From positions 1 to 64,000 of the forward strand of contig NZ_JAAITI010000013.1 of assembly GCF_013304735.1 (NCBI RefSeq): a DNA stretch of 64,000 nucleotides, read 5' to 3'. The notes below the pieces were generated by a model. That model saw only the letters and a list, made by a program, of their open reading frames with translations, made no database searches and had not been told where the DNA came from. Shown here piece by piece: positions 1-8,727 of the stretch. The DNA comes from Blautia luti. GTDB taxonomy: Bacteria > Bacillota > Clostridia > Lachnospirales > Lachnospiraceae. The first letter of the stretch is position 1. Each line of letters begins with the position of its first letter. The position numbers and the translations under genes are program-made.

Positions 1-59
1 GAATAGTCCCTTATAGGGACAGAGCAAGCCACCCGCTAAGCGGGTGGTCTTGACTATTC
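1..59. repeat. Nested palindromic repeat at the dapF 3' end
   Basis: Outer arms at 1-8 (gaatagtc) and 52-59 (gactattc) are perfect reverse complements. They enclose two more hairpins: gtccc/gggac at 6-20 and a strong GC stem ccacccgct/agcgggtgg at about 30-47. This cloverleaf-like form resembles the subterminal hairpins of IS200/IS605-type elements and the small palindromic elements derived from them. That link is inference from shape only. The last sense codon and the TAG stop of dapF lie in the right outer arm. The repeat could also serve as a dapF terminator. Confidence 0.6.
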
Positions 60-908
60 ACCTAAAAACCCAAGATCAATTTCCCCATCAAACACCGTAG
101 TTGCCGGACCGGTCATGTAGACGAGGTTTTCGTCTCTTTCCCAGGAGATGTTTAAGTTTCCTCCCAGGAGCTGTACAGTAACCGGTTTGCTGCCGTCAAC
201 TTTGTCGTTGAGGATGGAAGCTACCGTAACCGCGCAGGCGCCGGTGCCGCAGGCGAGAGTCTCTCCGGAGCCGCGCTCCCAGACACGCATCTTAACGGTG
301 TGGCGGTCGATCACCTGAACAAACTCGGTGTTGACCCTGTCAGGGAAGCATACGTGATTCTCAAAGGACGGGCCGATTTTTTCCAGGTCAAGGCTGTCCA
401 CATCATCTACGTAGATGATGGCATGAGGATTGCCCATGGAAACTGCAGTCATATGATACTCTTTTCCGTCAACGGTAATGGGAGCGTTGATCACCTGCTC
501 GGTTTCGGCAACCACCGGGATCTCTTTTGCAGTGAGGATCGGGGAGCCCATGTTGACTTTTACCATGGAAGCTTTGCCGTCGCGGATGGTGAGGTCTACA
601 TATTTAATACCGCTTCTTGTGGCAATGCTTAAAGATGTTTTGTCCACAATGCCGTGGTCGTAGACATATTTGGCAACGCAGCGGATACCATTTCCGCACA
701 TGGCGCCCTGGGAACCATCCAGGTTGTACATATCCATCTCGCAGTCCGCGATCTCAGACGGGCGGATCAGGATCAGGCCGTCGGAACCGATGCCAAAGTG
801 GCGGTCGCTGACAAATTTCGCCACTGCGGCAGGATCTTTGACAGTCTCCTCAAAACAGTTTACATATACATAATCGTTTCCAATGCCGTGCATTTTCGTG
901 AATTTCAT
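54..908 (-). CDS. dapF: Diaminopimelate epimerase
   Basis: This enzyme interconverts LL- and meso-diaminopimelate in the cytoplasm, giving the cross-linking residue of peptidoglycan and the precursor of lysine. The protein has 284 residues, normal for the family. Both catalytic cysteines are visible: Cys71 in GAMCGNGIRC and Cys220 in SGETLACGTGAC, each in the expected half of the pseudo-symmetric fold. It opens with KMHGIGNDYV, typical of DapF. The ATG is preceded by AAGGAGG in the minus strand. The gene stands alone and is divergent from the surface-protein gene at 1114. The stop codon lies inside a palindromic repeat. The MurE at 16556 is of the meso-DAP type, so the two act in one pathway. 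Confidence 0.97.
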   Translation of the reverse strand: MKFTKMHGIGNDYVYVNCFEETVKDPAAVAKFVSDRHFGIGSDGLILIRPSEIADCEMDMYNLDGSQGAMCGNGIRCVAKYVYDHGIVDKTSLSIATRSGIKYVDLTIRDGKASMVKVNMGSPILTAKEIPVVAETEQVINAPITVDGKEYHMTAVSMGNPHAIIYVDDVDSLDLEKIGPSFENHVCFPDRVNTEFVQVIDRHTVKMRVWERGSGETLACGTGACAVTVASILNDKVDGSKPVTVQLLGGNLNISWERDENLVYMTGPATTVFDGEIDLGFLGE

Positions 909-933
909 AATAATAACCTCCTTATTCCTGAAT

Positions 934-963
934 ATTATACTTGCTTTTTCCGGAGGAACACAA
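934..963 (-). promoter_or_regulatory. Predicted dapF promoter
   Basis: On the minus strand TTGTGT (958-963) is followed after 18 bases by TATAAT (934-939), about 25 bases before the dapF start. The match to the sigma-A consensus is good at -10 and moderate at -35. It is inferred from sequence only. Confidence 0.5.
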
Positions 964-1050
964 GCCCCTGCCGGAAAAATATACCAGTTTCTTCCTCAGG
1001 TATTATAGTATACTGGATAATTGTTATCGAAAAGTGAATTTTCCCGCAGA

Positions 1051-1079
1051 TTGACAGAAAAAATACCGGGATTTATAAT
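1051..1079 (+). promoter_or_regulatory. Consensus sigma-A promoter of the LRR/CAP surface protein gene
   Basis: TTGACA (1051-1056), a 17-base spacer and TATAAT (1074-1079) form a perfect consensus promoter, 34 bases before the ATG at 1114. It predicts strong constitutive expression unless a repressor binds. Confidence 0.8.
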
Positions 1080-1113
1080 ATTTTTATAAAGCTTATGAGA
1101 AGGAGGAAAGTAC

Positions 1114-3630
1114 ATGAGAAGAAAAAATATCTGGCTGAAAAAGGTTCTGGCAGTTTCCGTATGCGCGGCAATGGCGTTTCAGCCTGCTGTAACATTTGCG
1201 GAAGATTTTCCGGAAGAAAGTGTTCAGGAAGCCACCGGGGAAGTGGATGAAGAAACCGAGATCGGAGATGCAGCGGTAAAAGAACCGGAAGTTACGGAGG
1301 AACCGGCAGAGGAAATGCCGGAGGAACCAGCAGAAAATACCGAAATTCCGGACGCTGTGGAGGAACTTCCGGAAAACGAAGATTCACAGGTGGAGGATCT
1401 GGAGCCTGATGCAGCTGCAGAAAGTGATATGGACGATGAGGATGATCTTTTTTCCGACGGAGAAACTCCGGATGGAGAAGAAAAACAGGGTACCTGTGGA
1501 AAAGGTGTAAACTGGACATTGAAAGATGGAATCCTCACGATTTCCGGAAATGGGGAGATGGATGATTTTTATGTTGTTGCGGATTTTTTTACCGGTGAAA
1601 TAACAGAAGAAAATTTGCCTGGCTGGAATGATTATAAAGATGAGATAACAGAAGTTTATGTAGAAGATGGTGTTACCTATATTGGAACGGAAGCGTTTAT
1701 GAATTGTCCCAATCTGAAAAAAGCAGTGGTGGGAAATACGGTAAAAACAATTGAGAGAGATGCTTTTTCCGATGATCCATTGTTAACGGATCTTGCTCTT
1801 GGAAATTCACTGGAAAAAATTGGAGAAGAAGTATTCTGGGGAGCCGGACTGACAAAACTGGTATTGCCTGCAAGTATAAAAGAGCTGGATGGTTCAAGCC
1901 TGTCAGGGCTGAGGAGTTTGCAGTCTTTCGAAATGGAAGAAAATAGTATTTATAGCGTCAGAGATGGAATTCTTTATAAGGACAATGGAAAAACGTTACT
2001 TTCTTTTCCGGGAGGCCGTGTGGGAGAATACAGAATTCCGGAAGATGTGACCAGTATTGCAGAGAAAGCGTTTGCTTATACAAGCCTTACAAAAGTAACC
2101 ATTCCAGGTACAGTGAAGAAAATGGGAGCATATCTGTTTCTCTGTGCAGAAAAGATAACGACTCTGATTTTTGAAAAGGGAATAAAAGAAATTCCGGATG
2201 GATGCTGTTACAGAGACTCTGTGCTGGAAAAAGTTGTAATTCCGGAAGGAGTTACGAGTATTGGAAATGGTGCTTTTGTGAGATGTCCGGCTTTGAAAGA
2301 GATTATGCTTCCATCTACTGTTGCGAAAATAGATGACAGTTTTGACAGCACTACAAAAATTAAATCCGCAGGTGGTGGTTTTTATACAATTGAGGATGGA
2401 ACTTACATCAGCAGTGTAAAAGTAAACGTGCGTGCAAAGGAATGTTATGCAAAAGCTTTCGAAGTATTGAACCTGGTAAATAAGGAAAGAAAAAAATGTG
2501 GTCTGAAGGCACTGACCATGGATAAAAGTCTTCTTGAAACCGCAATGATGCGGGGATTTGAGAATGTACTATACTATTCGCATACAAGACCCTGTGGAAA
2601 AGACTGTTATACTGCCAATTCAAAAATGTACGGAGAAAACATCGCAGCCGGTACGACTACTGCATCTGCTGTAATGAATATGTGGATGAATTCCGAAGGC
2701 CATAAGGCAAACATTCTGGGAGAAGATTACCAGAGTATCGGAATCGGATGTGTATGCTACAATGGTTACTATTACTGGGTACAGTGCTTCAGCTATGACG
2801 GAGCAGATAAGGCAACATCATCTTCCTATAAAGATAAAACAAACGACCGCAAAATCGTCGTAAGCAAAGACAAAGAATACTACAGAGCTTCTCTGAACGT
2901 TTCCGCAACTTCCCTTAAAAAAGGCCAGACAGCAACCGCAACTGTTCTGTGGGATGGTATGCCGATGAAAAATACGGGAGTTGTGATGAAATCTTCCAAT
3001 ACATCCGTATGCACCGTGAAGGGGGGAAAGATCACAGCTGTAGGTGCAGGAACTGCAACCATCAAGATGTATTTTGCAGGATATGAAAACGGAGCTTCCA
3101 CCAGAAAAATCACAGTAACTGATCCATCGGTTGCCAGATTGACGTTTAATCCAAACGGTGGCACAGTAACCACAAAAACCAAGAATGTCAAAGTAAAGGC
3201 AAAAGCAGGAACACTGCCGTCTCCGTCAAGAAAAGGCTATACCTTCACAGGCTGGTACACAGCAAAAAGCGGAGGCACAAAAGTAACAGCCGAAACAAAA
3301 ATATCCAAAAGCCAGACCCTGTATGCACACTGGACAAAGACAACGGTTTCAAAGGCCGTGATCAGCAAGCTGACAAACACAGCCGGACAGAAACTGAATG
3401 TATCCGTAAATACAATCAAAGGCGTTCGTGGTTATCAGTTCATATATGCAGAAAAGAGTGATTTCAGCGGATATAAAAAAGTAAATTCCGCGAAAACGTC
3501 CGTAACACTTTCCAATCTGAAGAAAAATAAAACCTATTATGTAAAAGTCCGTGGATTCAAAAAAGATTCCGCAGGAAATTACGTATATGGAACATACAGT
3601 ACTGTGAAAAAAATCACGGTAAGAAAATAG
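1114..3630 (+). CDS. Secreted multidomain protein: LRR, CAP, bacterial repeat, FN3-like
   Basis: An 838-residue exported protein. Residues 1-29 form a signal peptide (basic start, hydrophobic core, cleavage near TFA). Residues 30-125 are very rich in Glu, Asp and Pro. About 140-435 carries BspA-type leucine-rich repeats (pattern IPEGVTSIGNGAFVRCPALK). About 450-556 is a CAP/SCP domain with the hallmark segments SHTRPCG, GENIAAG and WMNSEGHKANIL. About 592-669 looks like an Ig-like Big domain. About 673-742 is a Listeria-Bacteroides repeat (FNPNGGT ... GYTFTGWYT ... LYAHW). The rest is fibronectin-III-like. There is no LPXTG motif or C-terminal membrane helix, so it is either released or held by wall interactions. 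The AAGGAGG site lies 9 bases before the ATG. BspA-LRR and CAP proteins are common on gut Clostridia; the ligand is unknown. Confidence 0.88.
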   Translation: MRRKNIWLKKVLAVSVCAAMAFQPAVTFAEDFPEESVQEATGEVDEETEIGDAAVKEPEVTEEPAEEMPEEPAENTEIPDAVEELPENEDSQVEDLEPDAAAESDMDDEDDLFSDGETPDGEEKQGTCGKGVNWTLKDGILTISGNGEMDDFYVVADFFTGEITEENLPGWNDYKDEITEVYVEDGVTYIGTEAFMNCPNLKKAVVGNTVKTIERDAFSDDPLLTDLALGNSLEKIGEEVFWGAGLTKLVLPASIKELDGSSLSGLRSLQSFEMEENSIYSVRDGILYKDNGKTLLSFPGGRVGEYRIPEDVTSIAEKAFAYTSLTKVTIPGTVKKMGAYLFLCAEKITTLIFEKGIKEIPDGCCYRDSVLEKVVIPEGVTSIGNGAFVRCPALKEIMLPSTVAKIDDSFDSTTKIKSAGGGFYTIEDGTYISSVKVNVRAKECYAKAFEVLNLVNKERKKCGLKALTMDKSLLETAMMRGFENVLYYSHTRPCGKDCYTANSKMYGENIAAGTTTASAVMNMWMNSEGHKANILGEDYQSIGIGCVCYNGYYYWVQCFSYDGADKATSSSYKDKTNDRKIVVSKDKEYYRASLNVSATSLKKGQTATATVLWDGMPMKNTGVVMKSSNTSVCTVKGGKITAVGAGTATIKMYFAGYENGASTRKITVTDPSVARLTFNPNGGTVTTKTKNVKVKAKAGTLPSPSRKGYTFTGWYTAKSGGTKVTAETKISKSQTLYAHWTKTTVSKAVISKLTNTAGQKLNVSVNTIKGVRGYQFIYAEKSDFSGYKKVNSAKTSVTLSNLKKNKTYYVKVRGFKKDSAGNYVYGTYSTVKKITVRK

Positions 3631-3799
3631 GAAAATCATGGTTATGAAGTTTCTGTGCTTGCATTTTATGAAAAACATGGTATCATAAAACAAGGCAATA
3701 TGCATAATTATGTATAATTATTCCTGTACATTACGAATAGGGCTGACGGAAACCGGAGAGACATAACGTAAAGTACACAGAAACAGGAGGAAAAAAGAA

Positions 3800-4576
3800 A
3801 TGAAAAGAAAACTTATGGCACTTGCACTGGCGGCAGCTATGACAGTATCCATGACATCCGCTGTTTTTGCAGCAGATGAGATCAAGAGCGCAGATGATCT
3901 GGAAGGAAAGAAGATCGGTGTTCAGCTTGGAACCACCGGTGATACCATTGCTACAGATATCAAGGACGCAACTGTAGAGAGATATAATAAAGGTAACGAT
4001 GCAGTAATGGCTCTGAAGCAGGGCAAGATTGACTGTGTGGTGATTGACAGTGAGCCGGCCAAGAAATTTGTTGAGAAAAATGACGATCTTCAGCTTATCG
4101 ACAATGTATTTGATAAAGAGGAGTATGCGATCTGTATTTCCAAGGACAACACAGATCTTACCAAAGAATTCAATGATGCGCTGAAAGAGCTTGAGGATGA
4201 GGGAACTCTGGATTCCATCAGAGATAACTACATCGGTGATGATGCAGGTAAAACTCCGTATGAGACTCCGAAGGATGCAGATCATTCCAAGGGAACTCTG
4301 ACAATGGCTACCAATGCAACATTCCAGCCATATGAATATTATGACGGAGATAATATTGTAGGTATCGATGTTGATATCGCAAAGGCAATCTGCGACAAGC
4401 TTGGATACGACCTGAAAGTTGAGGATATGGAGTTTGATGCCATCGTAAATGCGGTAAAATCCGGAAAAGCTGACTTTGGTGCTGCAGGAATGACTGTAAC
4501 AGAGGATCGTAAGAAGAGTATTGATTTCACAGATCCATATACAACTGCAGAGCAGGTTATCATTGTACAGAAATAA
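3800..4576 (+). CDS. Amino-acid ABC transporter substrate-binding protein, circularly permuted
   Basis: A 258-residue exported protein of the SBP_bac_3 (GlnH-like) family. Residues 1-24 are a signal peptide cut near VFA-ADE, with no lipobox cysteine. The order of the parts is swapped compared with GlnH. The first mature residues (SADDLEGKKIGVQLGTTG) match the segment after the first hinge, which makes lobe 2. The helix that normally ends the protein (FNDALKELEDEGTLDSIRDNY) follows at about 124-144. A hydrophilic linker comes next. Residues 164-258 (TLTMATNATFQPYEYYDGD, then FDAIVNAVKSGKADFGAAGM and TVTEDRKKSIDFTDPY) match what is normally the N-terminus. All segments needed for a full two-lobe fold are present once. 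The permease and ATPase genes follow, so it very likely serves this transporter. Substrate is probably a polar amino acid. Confidence 0.88.
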   Translation: MKRKLMALALAAAMTVSMTSAVFAADEIKSADDLEGKKIGVQLGTTGDTIATDIKDATVERYNKGNDAVMALKQGKIDCVVIDSEPAKKFVEKNDDLQLIDNVFDKEEYAICISKDNTDLTKEFNDALKELEDEGTLDSIRDNYIGDDAGKTPYETPKDADHSKGTLTMATNATFQPYEYYDGDNIVGIDVDIAKAICDKLGYDLKVEDMEFDAIVNAVKSGKADFGAAGMTVTEDRKKSIDFTDPYTTAEQVIIVQK

Positions 4577-4609
4577 GTCTTTCTGATGAAAAATTATAAG
4601 AACTGAATT

Positions 4610-4654
4610 CAGGTTCCGGATATCCGGGAGTATACTTCCGGAATTCGGAACCTG
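4610..4654 (+). promoter_or_regulatory. Stem-loop between binding-protein and permease genes
   Basis: CAGGTTCCG (4610-4618) pairs perfectly with CGGAACCTG (4646-4654), and further complementarity lies inside. No T-tract follows, so it is not a classic terminator. In ABC operons such hairpins often protect the upstream mRNA and lower permease expression relative to the binding protein. That role is inferred here. Confidence 0.5.
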
Positions 4655-4677
4655 TAGTTTGGGAAAGGGTGGAAATT

Positions 4678-5367
4678 TTGAGTCTTATTGAACAGTTTCA
4701 GTTTAATTTTCTGGACGACAGCCGCTGGCAGTTCATTGTATCCGGTCTGAAAAATACCATCATTATTACATTCTTTGCGGTATTGCTTGGTATTTTTCTT
4801 GGCTTTGTTATTGCCATTGTTCGTTCCACACATGATAAGACAGGCAAACTTAAGATCCTCAATGTGATCTGCAGAGTTTACCTGACTGTGATCCGTGGGA
4901 CACCAACCATGGTACAGCTGCTGATCGTATACTATGTTATTTTTGCAACCGTAGATCCGGGAAAGATCGTAGTTGCGATCATTGCTTTTGGTATGAACTC
5001 TGCCGCATACGTGGCTGAGATTGTCCGTTCCGGTATCATGTCTATTGACCAGGGACAGTTTGAGGCTGGCCGAAGCCTGGGCCTTAATTACACACAGACC
5101 ATGACGAAGATCATTCTTCCTCAGGCTGTCAAAAACATTCTTCCGGCTCTTGGAAACGAGTTGATTGTACTTTTGAAAGAGACATCTATCAGTGGTTATA
5201 TTGGACTTATGGATCTGACCCGTGGCGGTGATATTATCCGAAGCCAGACCTACAGTGCGCTGTTCCCACTGCTTGCAGTAGCTGCAATCTATCTTATAAT
5301 TGTTTGTTTCCTCACCTATCTGGTAGGAAGACTTGAGAGGAGGCTGAGAACCAATGAGCGTAAGTAA
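4678..5367 (+). CDS. Amino-acid ABC transporter permease (HisM/GlnP type)
   Basis: The membrane subunit of a polar amino-acid importer, about 229 residues with several hydrophobic helices. It starts with [20 protein letters not shown] and carries the EAA-loop region [20 protein letters not shown], which contacts the ATPase. The TTG at 4678 is chosen as start because AGGGTGG (4666-4672) sits 5 bases upstream. A GTG at 4669 would add three residues but has no ribosome site. The gene lies between the binding-protein gene and the ATPase gene, overlapping the latter by 14 bases, which fits translational coupling. Confidence 0.92.
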   Translation: MSLIEQFQFNFLDDSRWQFIVSGLKNTIIITFFAVLLGIFLGFVIAIVRSTHDKTGKLKILNVICRVYLTVIRGTPTMVQLLIVYYVIFATVDPGKIVVAIIAFGMNSAAYVAEIVRSGIMSIDQGQFEAGRSLGLNYTQTMTKIILPQAVKNILPALGNELIVLLKETSISGYIGLMDLTRGGDIIRSQTYSALFPLLAVAAIYLIIVCFLTYLVGRLERRLRTNERK

Positions 5368-6097
5368 TGAAGTACTTCTGGATGTGCAGGGCCTTCAGAA
5401 AGCCTATGGCAGCAATCAGGTCCTCAACGGAATTACCACACAGATCCGCCGTGGCGAAGTGGTGGCCATTATCGGACCATCCGGCTGTGGCAAATCTACA
5501 TTCCTCCGTTCCCTGAACCTTCTTGAGGAACCAACCGGAGGAAAAATTCTCTTTGAGGGAACCGACATTACAGATCCGAAGGTGGATATCAACCGTCACC
5601 GTCAGAAGATCGGAATGGTATTCCAGCAGTTTAACCTGTTTCCGCATAAGACTGTAAAAGAGAACATCATGCTTGCACCGGTAACCCTGAAGCTGATGAG
5701 TAAAGAAGAAGCAGAGAAAACCGCTCTGGAGCTTCTCAAACGTGTCGGTCTTCCGGACAAAGCGGATTCCTATCCGGATATGCTTTCCGGTGGCCAGAAG
5801 CAGCGTATTGCCATTGCGAGATCTCTTGCCATGAATCCGGATGTGATGCTGTTTGATGAGCCCACATCCGCACTTGACCCGGAGATGGTCGGAGAGGTTC
5901 TGGAACTGATGCAGGAGCTTGCAAAATCCGGCATGACTATGGTTGTGGTAACCCATGAGATGGGATTTGCCCGCGAGGTGGCAACCAGAGTTCTTTTCAT
6001 TGATGAGGGAAAGATACAGGAGGAGAATTCCCCGAAAGAATTTTTTGCAAATCCGAAGAATAAACGACTTCAGGAATTCCTTTCAAAAACATTATAA
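5354..6097 (+). CDS. Amino-acid ABC transporter ATP-binding protein (GlnQ type)
   Basis: A 247-residue ATPase that powers the importer. Walker A is GPSGCGKST (about residue 41), the Q-loop lies in [11 protein letters not shown], the signature is [14 protein letters not shown], Walker B is [14 protein letters not shown] and the switch histidine is in VVVTHEMG. Length and motifs fit the polar amino-acid transport family (HisP/GlnQ). Its start overlaps the permease end. It is the last gene of the three-gene operon, followed by a terminator. Confidence 0.95.
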   Translation: MSVSNEVLLDVQGLQKAYGSNQVLNGITTQIRRGEVVAIIGPSGCGKSTFLRSLNLLEEPTGGKILFEGTDITDPKVDINRHRQKIGMVFQQFNLFPHKTVKENIMLAPVTLKLMSKEEAEKTALELLKRVGLPDKADSYPDMLSGGQKQRIAIARSLAMNPDVMLFDEPTSALDPEMVGEVLELMQELAKSGMTMVVVTHEMGFAREVATRVLFIDEGKIQEENSPKEFFANPKNKRLQEFLSKTL

Positions 6098-6113
6098 ATC
6101 TGAATTATACTGA

Positions 6114-6168
6114 ACTGATATTTTCCATATTCTGTACAAAAATGCAGGAGGAAAATATCAGTTTTTTT
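6114..6168 (+). terminator. Terminator after the amino-acid transporter operon
   Basis: Perfect 13-base arms ACTGATATTTTCC (6114-6126) and GGAAAATATCAGT (6150-6162) are followed by a run of seven T. The stem is AT-rich but long, and its place right after the ATPase gene fits intrinsic termination. Confidence 0.75.
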
Positions 6169-6256
6169 GTGGTATGACAGCTTCTGAAATGGAAAGTGTG
6201 TTATAATAATCAGAGAAAAAAGGGTTTTACAGCAAAAAACTAAGGGGGAAAAAACT

Positions 6257-7000
6257 ATGACTATTTACACAGGAAAAGATTATCAGGATGTAAGCAGAAA
6301 AGCAGCCAATATCATGTCTGCACAGATTATTATGAAACCGGATGCGGTTCTCGGACTTGCTACCGGTTCCACACCGGTGGGCATGTATGCACAGCTGGTG
6401 GAGTGGTACAAAAAAGGAGATCTGGATTTTTCAAAAGTGACAAGTGTGAATCTGGATGAATATAAGGGACTTTCCGGTGACAATGACCAGAGTTACCGTT
6501 ATTTTATGAATCAGAATCTCTTTGACCATGTAAATATTGACAAGGAGAGAACCTTTGTGCCTGACGGGCTGGAAGAGGACAGTGATAAGGCGTGTGCACA
6601 GTATAATGAAATCATCCGGAAAACCGGCGGTGTGGACATGCAGCTTCTTGGTATTGGCGGAAACGGTCACATCGGATTTAATGAACCGGGAGCGGCTTTT
6701 GAGAAAGAAACCCATTGTGTGGATCTGACGGAAAGTACAATCAAAGCCAACGCAAGATTTTTTGAAAGCATGGATGAGGTTCCGAAACAGGCCTACACTA
6801 TGGGAATCAAGAACATTATGGCAGCAAAAAAAATCCTCCTTATGGCAACGGGAACTTCCAAGGCAGAAGCCCTGTACAATTCCCTGTACGGACCGATCAC
6901 ACCGAATGTTCCGGCATCTATTCTGCAGCTTCATCCGGATCTCACGGTTGTGGCAGATGAGGATGCACTGAGCCTGATCCGTGAAAAAGGACTTTTATAG
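6257..7000 (+). CDS. nagB: Glucosamine-6-phosphate deaminase
   Basis: It converts glucosamine-6-phosphate to fructose-6-phosphate and ammonia, the last step of amino-sugar breakdown. The 247 residues fit the family. Visible motifs are GLATGSTPVGMY (phosphate binding), NLDEYKGL with the catalytic Asp, and GIGGNGHIGFNEP with the catalytic His. A TATAAT box at 6202-6207 suggests a promoter, though the -35 is weak. nagA follows 28 bases after the stop, so the two form an operon for N-acetylglucosamine use, with substrate from mucin, chitin or wall turnover. Confidence 0.96.
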   Translation: MTIYTGKDYQDVSRKAANIMSAQIIMKPDAVLGLATGSTPVGMYAQLVEWYKKGDLDFSKVTSVNLDEYKGLSGDNDQSYRYFMNQNLFDHVNIDKERTFVPDGLEEDSDKACAQYNEIIRKTGGVDMQLLGIGGNGHIGFNEPGAAFEKETHCVDLTESTIKANARFFESMDEVPKQAYTMGIKNIMAAKKILLMATGTSKAEALYNSLYGPITPNVPASILQLHPDLTVVADEDALSLIREKGLL

Positions 7001-7028
7001 AGGAAGCGCAGAGAGGGGCAAAAAAGTT

Positions 7029-8132
7029 ATGATTATCCGAAATGGAAATGTTTTTCAGGAAGATGGCAGCTTCCGGAAAATGGATCTTTATGTGAAAGAC
7101 GGGAAACTTGTATCCGGTGAGGCGGAAGTTTCTGATAAAGAAGAAATTGACGCTTCCGGACTGAAAATCTTGCCGGGACTTGTGGACATTCACAGCCATG
7201 GTGCGGTCGGACATGATTTTTCAGACGCAGATGCGGCCGGCCTGAAAAAAATTCTCCAGTATGAAAAAGTTCACGGAGTTACTTCCTACTGTCCTACATC
7301 TATGACACTTCCCATGGATGCGCTGATCCGGATTTTTGCGTCCGCAACAGAAGTGGAGCAGGATGAGAGTTGTGCCAGAATTGTGGGTCTGAATATGGAG
7401 GGACCGTTCCTAGATCCTGCAAAAAAGGGCGCACATGTGGAGGAATACATCCGCAAACCGGACATTGAATTTTTCCGGGAATGCCAGAACGCTTCCGGTG
7501 GAAGGATAAAGGTTGTGACTGTGGCTCCGAATATGGAAGGAGCAGAGGAGTTTATTGAAACGTTTAAAGATGATGTGGTGATTTCCATAGGCCATACAGG
7601 TGCGGATTATGATTGCGCCGCAAAAGCCATGGAAAAGGGTGCTCATCATGTAACCCATCTGTACAATGCCATGAATCCGCTGGGACACCGTGCGCCTGGA
7701 GTGATCGCAGCAGCGGCAGATGATCCGCTGTGTATGGTGGAGATGATCGGAGATGGAATTCATATTCATCCGGCAGTAGTAAGAAATACATTCCGGATGT
7801 TCGGGGAAGAACGGATTGTACTGATCAGCGATTCCATGATGGCGGCAGGAATGGAAAACGGTGTTTATGAGCTGGGCGGCCAGAAGGTGATTATGAATAA
7901 CCGGAAGGCGGTTCTTGAGGATGGCACCATTGCCGGTTCCGCAACCAATCTCTATGAATGTATGCAGTGCGTGATCGCAATGGGTGTGCCGGAGCGTACG
8001 GCGATTTTTGCGGCCACCAGAAATCCTGCAAAGAGCATTGGCATCTATGGAGAGGTGGGCTCTCTTGTGCCTGGAAAACGGGCGGATATGGTACTTGCAG
8101 ATGAGAAGCTGAATATTGTGAGGGTGATCTGA
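7029..8132 (+). CDS. nagA: N-acetylglucosamine-6-phosphate deacetylase
   Basis: It removes acetate from GlcNAc-6-phosphate to feed NagB. Metal-site motifs of the amidohydrolase fold are visible: DIHSHGAVGHDF (HxH), NMEGPFLDP, ISIGHTGADYD, HLYNAMNPLGHRAPG and ISDSMMAAG with the catalytic Asp. Starting at ATG 7029 gives 367 residues; GAGGGG lies 9 bases upstream. The frame stays open upstream to a GTG at 6981 inside nagB, but that would add 16 residues unlike the family N-terminus. Same operon as nagB. Confidence 0.95.
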   Translation: MIIRNGNVFQEDGSFRKMDLYVKDGKLVSGEAEVSDKEEIDASGLKILPGLVDIHSHGAVGHDFSDADAAGLKKILQYEKVHGVTSYCPTSMTLPMDALIRIFASATEVEQDESCARIVGLNMEGPFLDPAKKGAHVEEYIRKPDIEFFRECQNASGGRIKVVTVAPNMEGAEEFIETFKDDVVISIGHTGADYDCAAKAMEKGAHHVTHLYNAMNPLGHRAPGVIAAAADDPLCMVEMIGDGIHIHPAVVRNTFRMFGEERIVLISDSMMAAGMENGVYELGGQKVIMNNRKAVLEDGTIAGSATNLYECMQCVIAMGVPERTAIFAATRNPAKSIGIYGEVGSLVPGKRADMVLADEKLNIVRVI

Positions 8133-8162
8133 TCGAATCAGATAAAGAAGGACAGAGAATAA

Positions 8163-8236
8163 GGCTCCGGTTCCCGGGAAAGCAGAATGAGAATATTCGC
8201 TTTATCCCGGGAACCGGAGCCTTGTTTTTGTTTTTT
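8163..8236 (+). terminator. Terminator after nagBA
   Basis: A long stem with arms ggctccggttcccggga and tcccgggaaccggagcc (8163 to 8221) is followed by a T-rich tract on the plus strand. It separates nagBA from the convergent CBS/asnA genes and may work in both directions. Confidence 0.85.
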
Positions 8237-8253
8237 GGGGCTGGTAGCTGAGT

Positions 8254-8679
8254 TTATTCTTCAGCAGCGCCCTGTGCGGCTTTCATTTCGTTGTAACAGT
8301 ATTTGATGATGGATTTTCTGGTTATGATTCCGATAAAGGCTCCCTGGTCATCCACAACTGGCACGAAGTTCTGATTGATGGCGCGGTCCAGGAGATCTTC
8401 CATATTGGAATCTGCGTGGACCGGTTTATAGGTGGCACGGCGTGGAATTGCCATGATGGGAACGCCCTCTGTTTCCTTGATATCGTGAATGTCTGCCCGG
8501 CGCATGCCCCAGAGAAGGTCGCCCTCTGAGATGGTGCCGAGATATTTGCCGTCCATGGTGAGAATGGGAATACAGGAGTACTTGCGGTGCTCCATTTTTT
8601 CAAGGGTCTGGCGAAGGGTCTCATCTTCGAAGATGTAGGCGACTTCGCTTTTGGGAATCAGAAAAAACAGAATGTTCAC
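8254..8679 (-). CDS. CBS-domain protein
   Basis: A 141-residue protein made almost wholly of two CBS domains, the second near PVVDDQGAFIGIITRKSII. CBS pairs usually bind adenosyl ligands (AMP, ATP, SAM or cyclic di-AMP) and act as regulatory modules. No enzyme or transporter domain is attached, so its target is unknown. The start is a GTG with GAGGT six bases upstream. It lies 48 bases downstream of asnA on the same strand and probably shares its transcript. A link with nitrogen metabolism would be inference from position only. Confidence 0.85.
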   Translation of the reverse strand: MNILFFLIPKSEVAYIFEDETLRQTLEKMEHRKYSCIPILTMDGKYLGTISEGDLLWGMRRADIHDIKETEGVPIMAIPRRATYKPVHADSNMEDLLDRAINQNFVPVVDDQGAFIGIITRKSIIKYCYNEMKAAQGAAEE

Positions 8680-8727
8680 GTTATTACCTCATTTCCGCAA
8701 AAATTATAAATAAATCTGCAAGATGTT

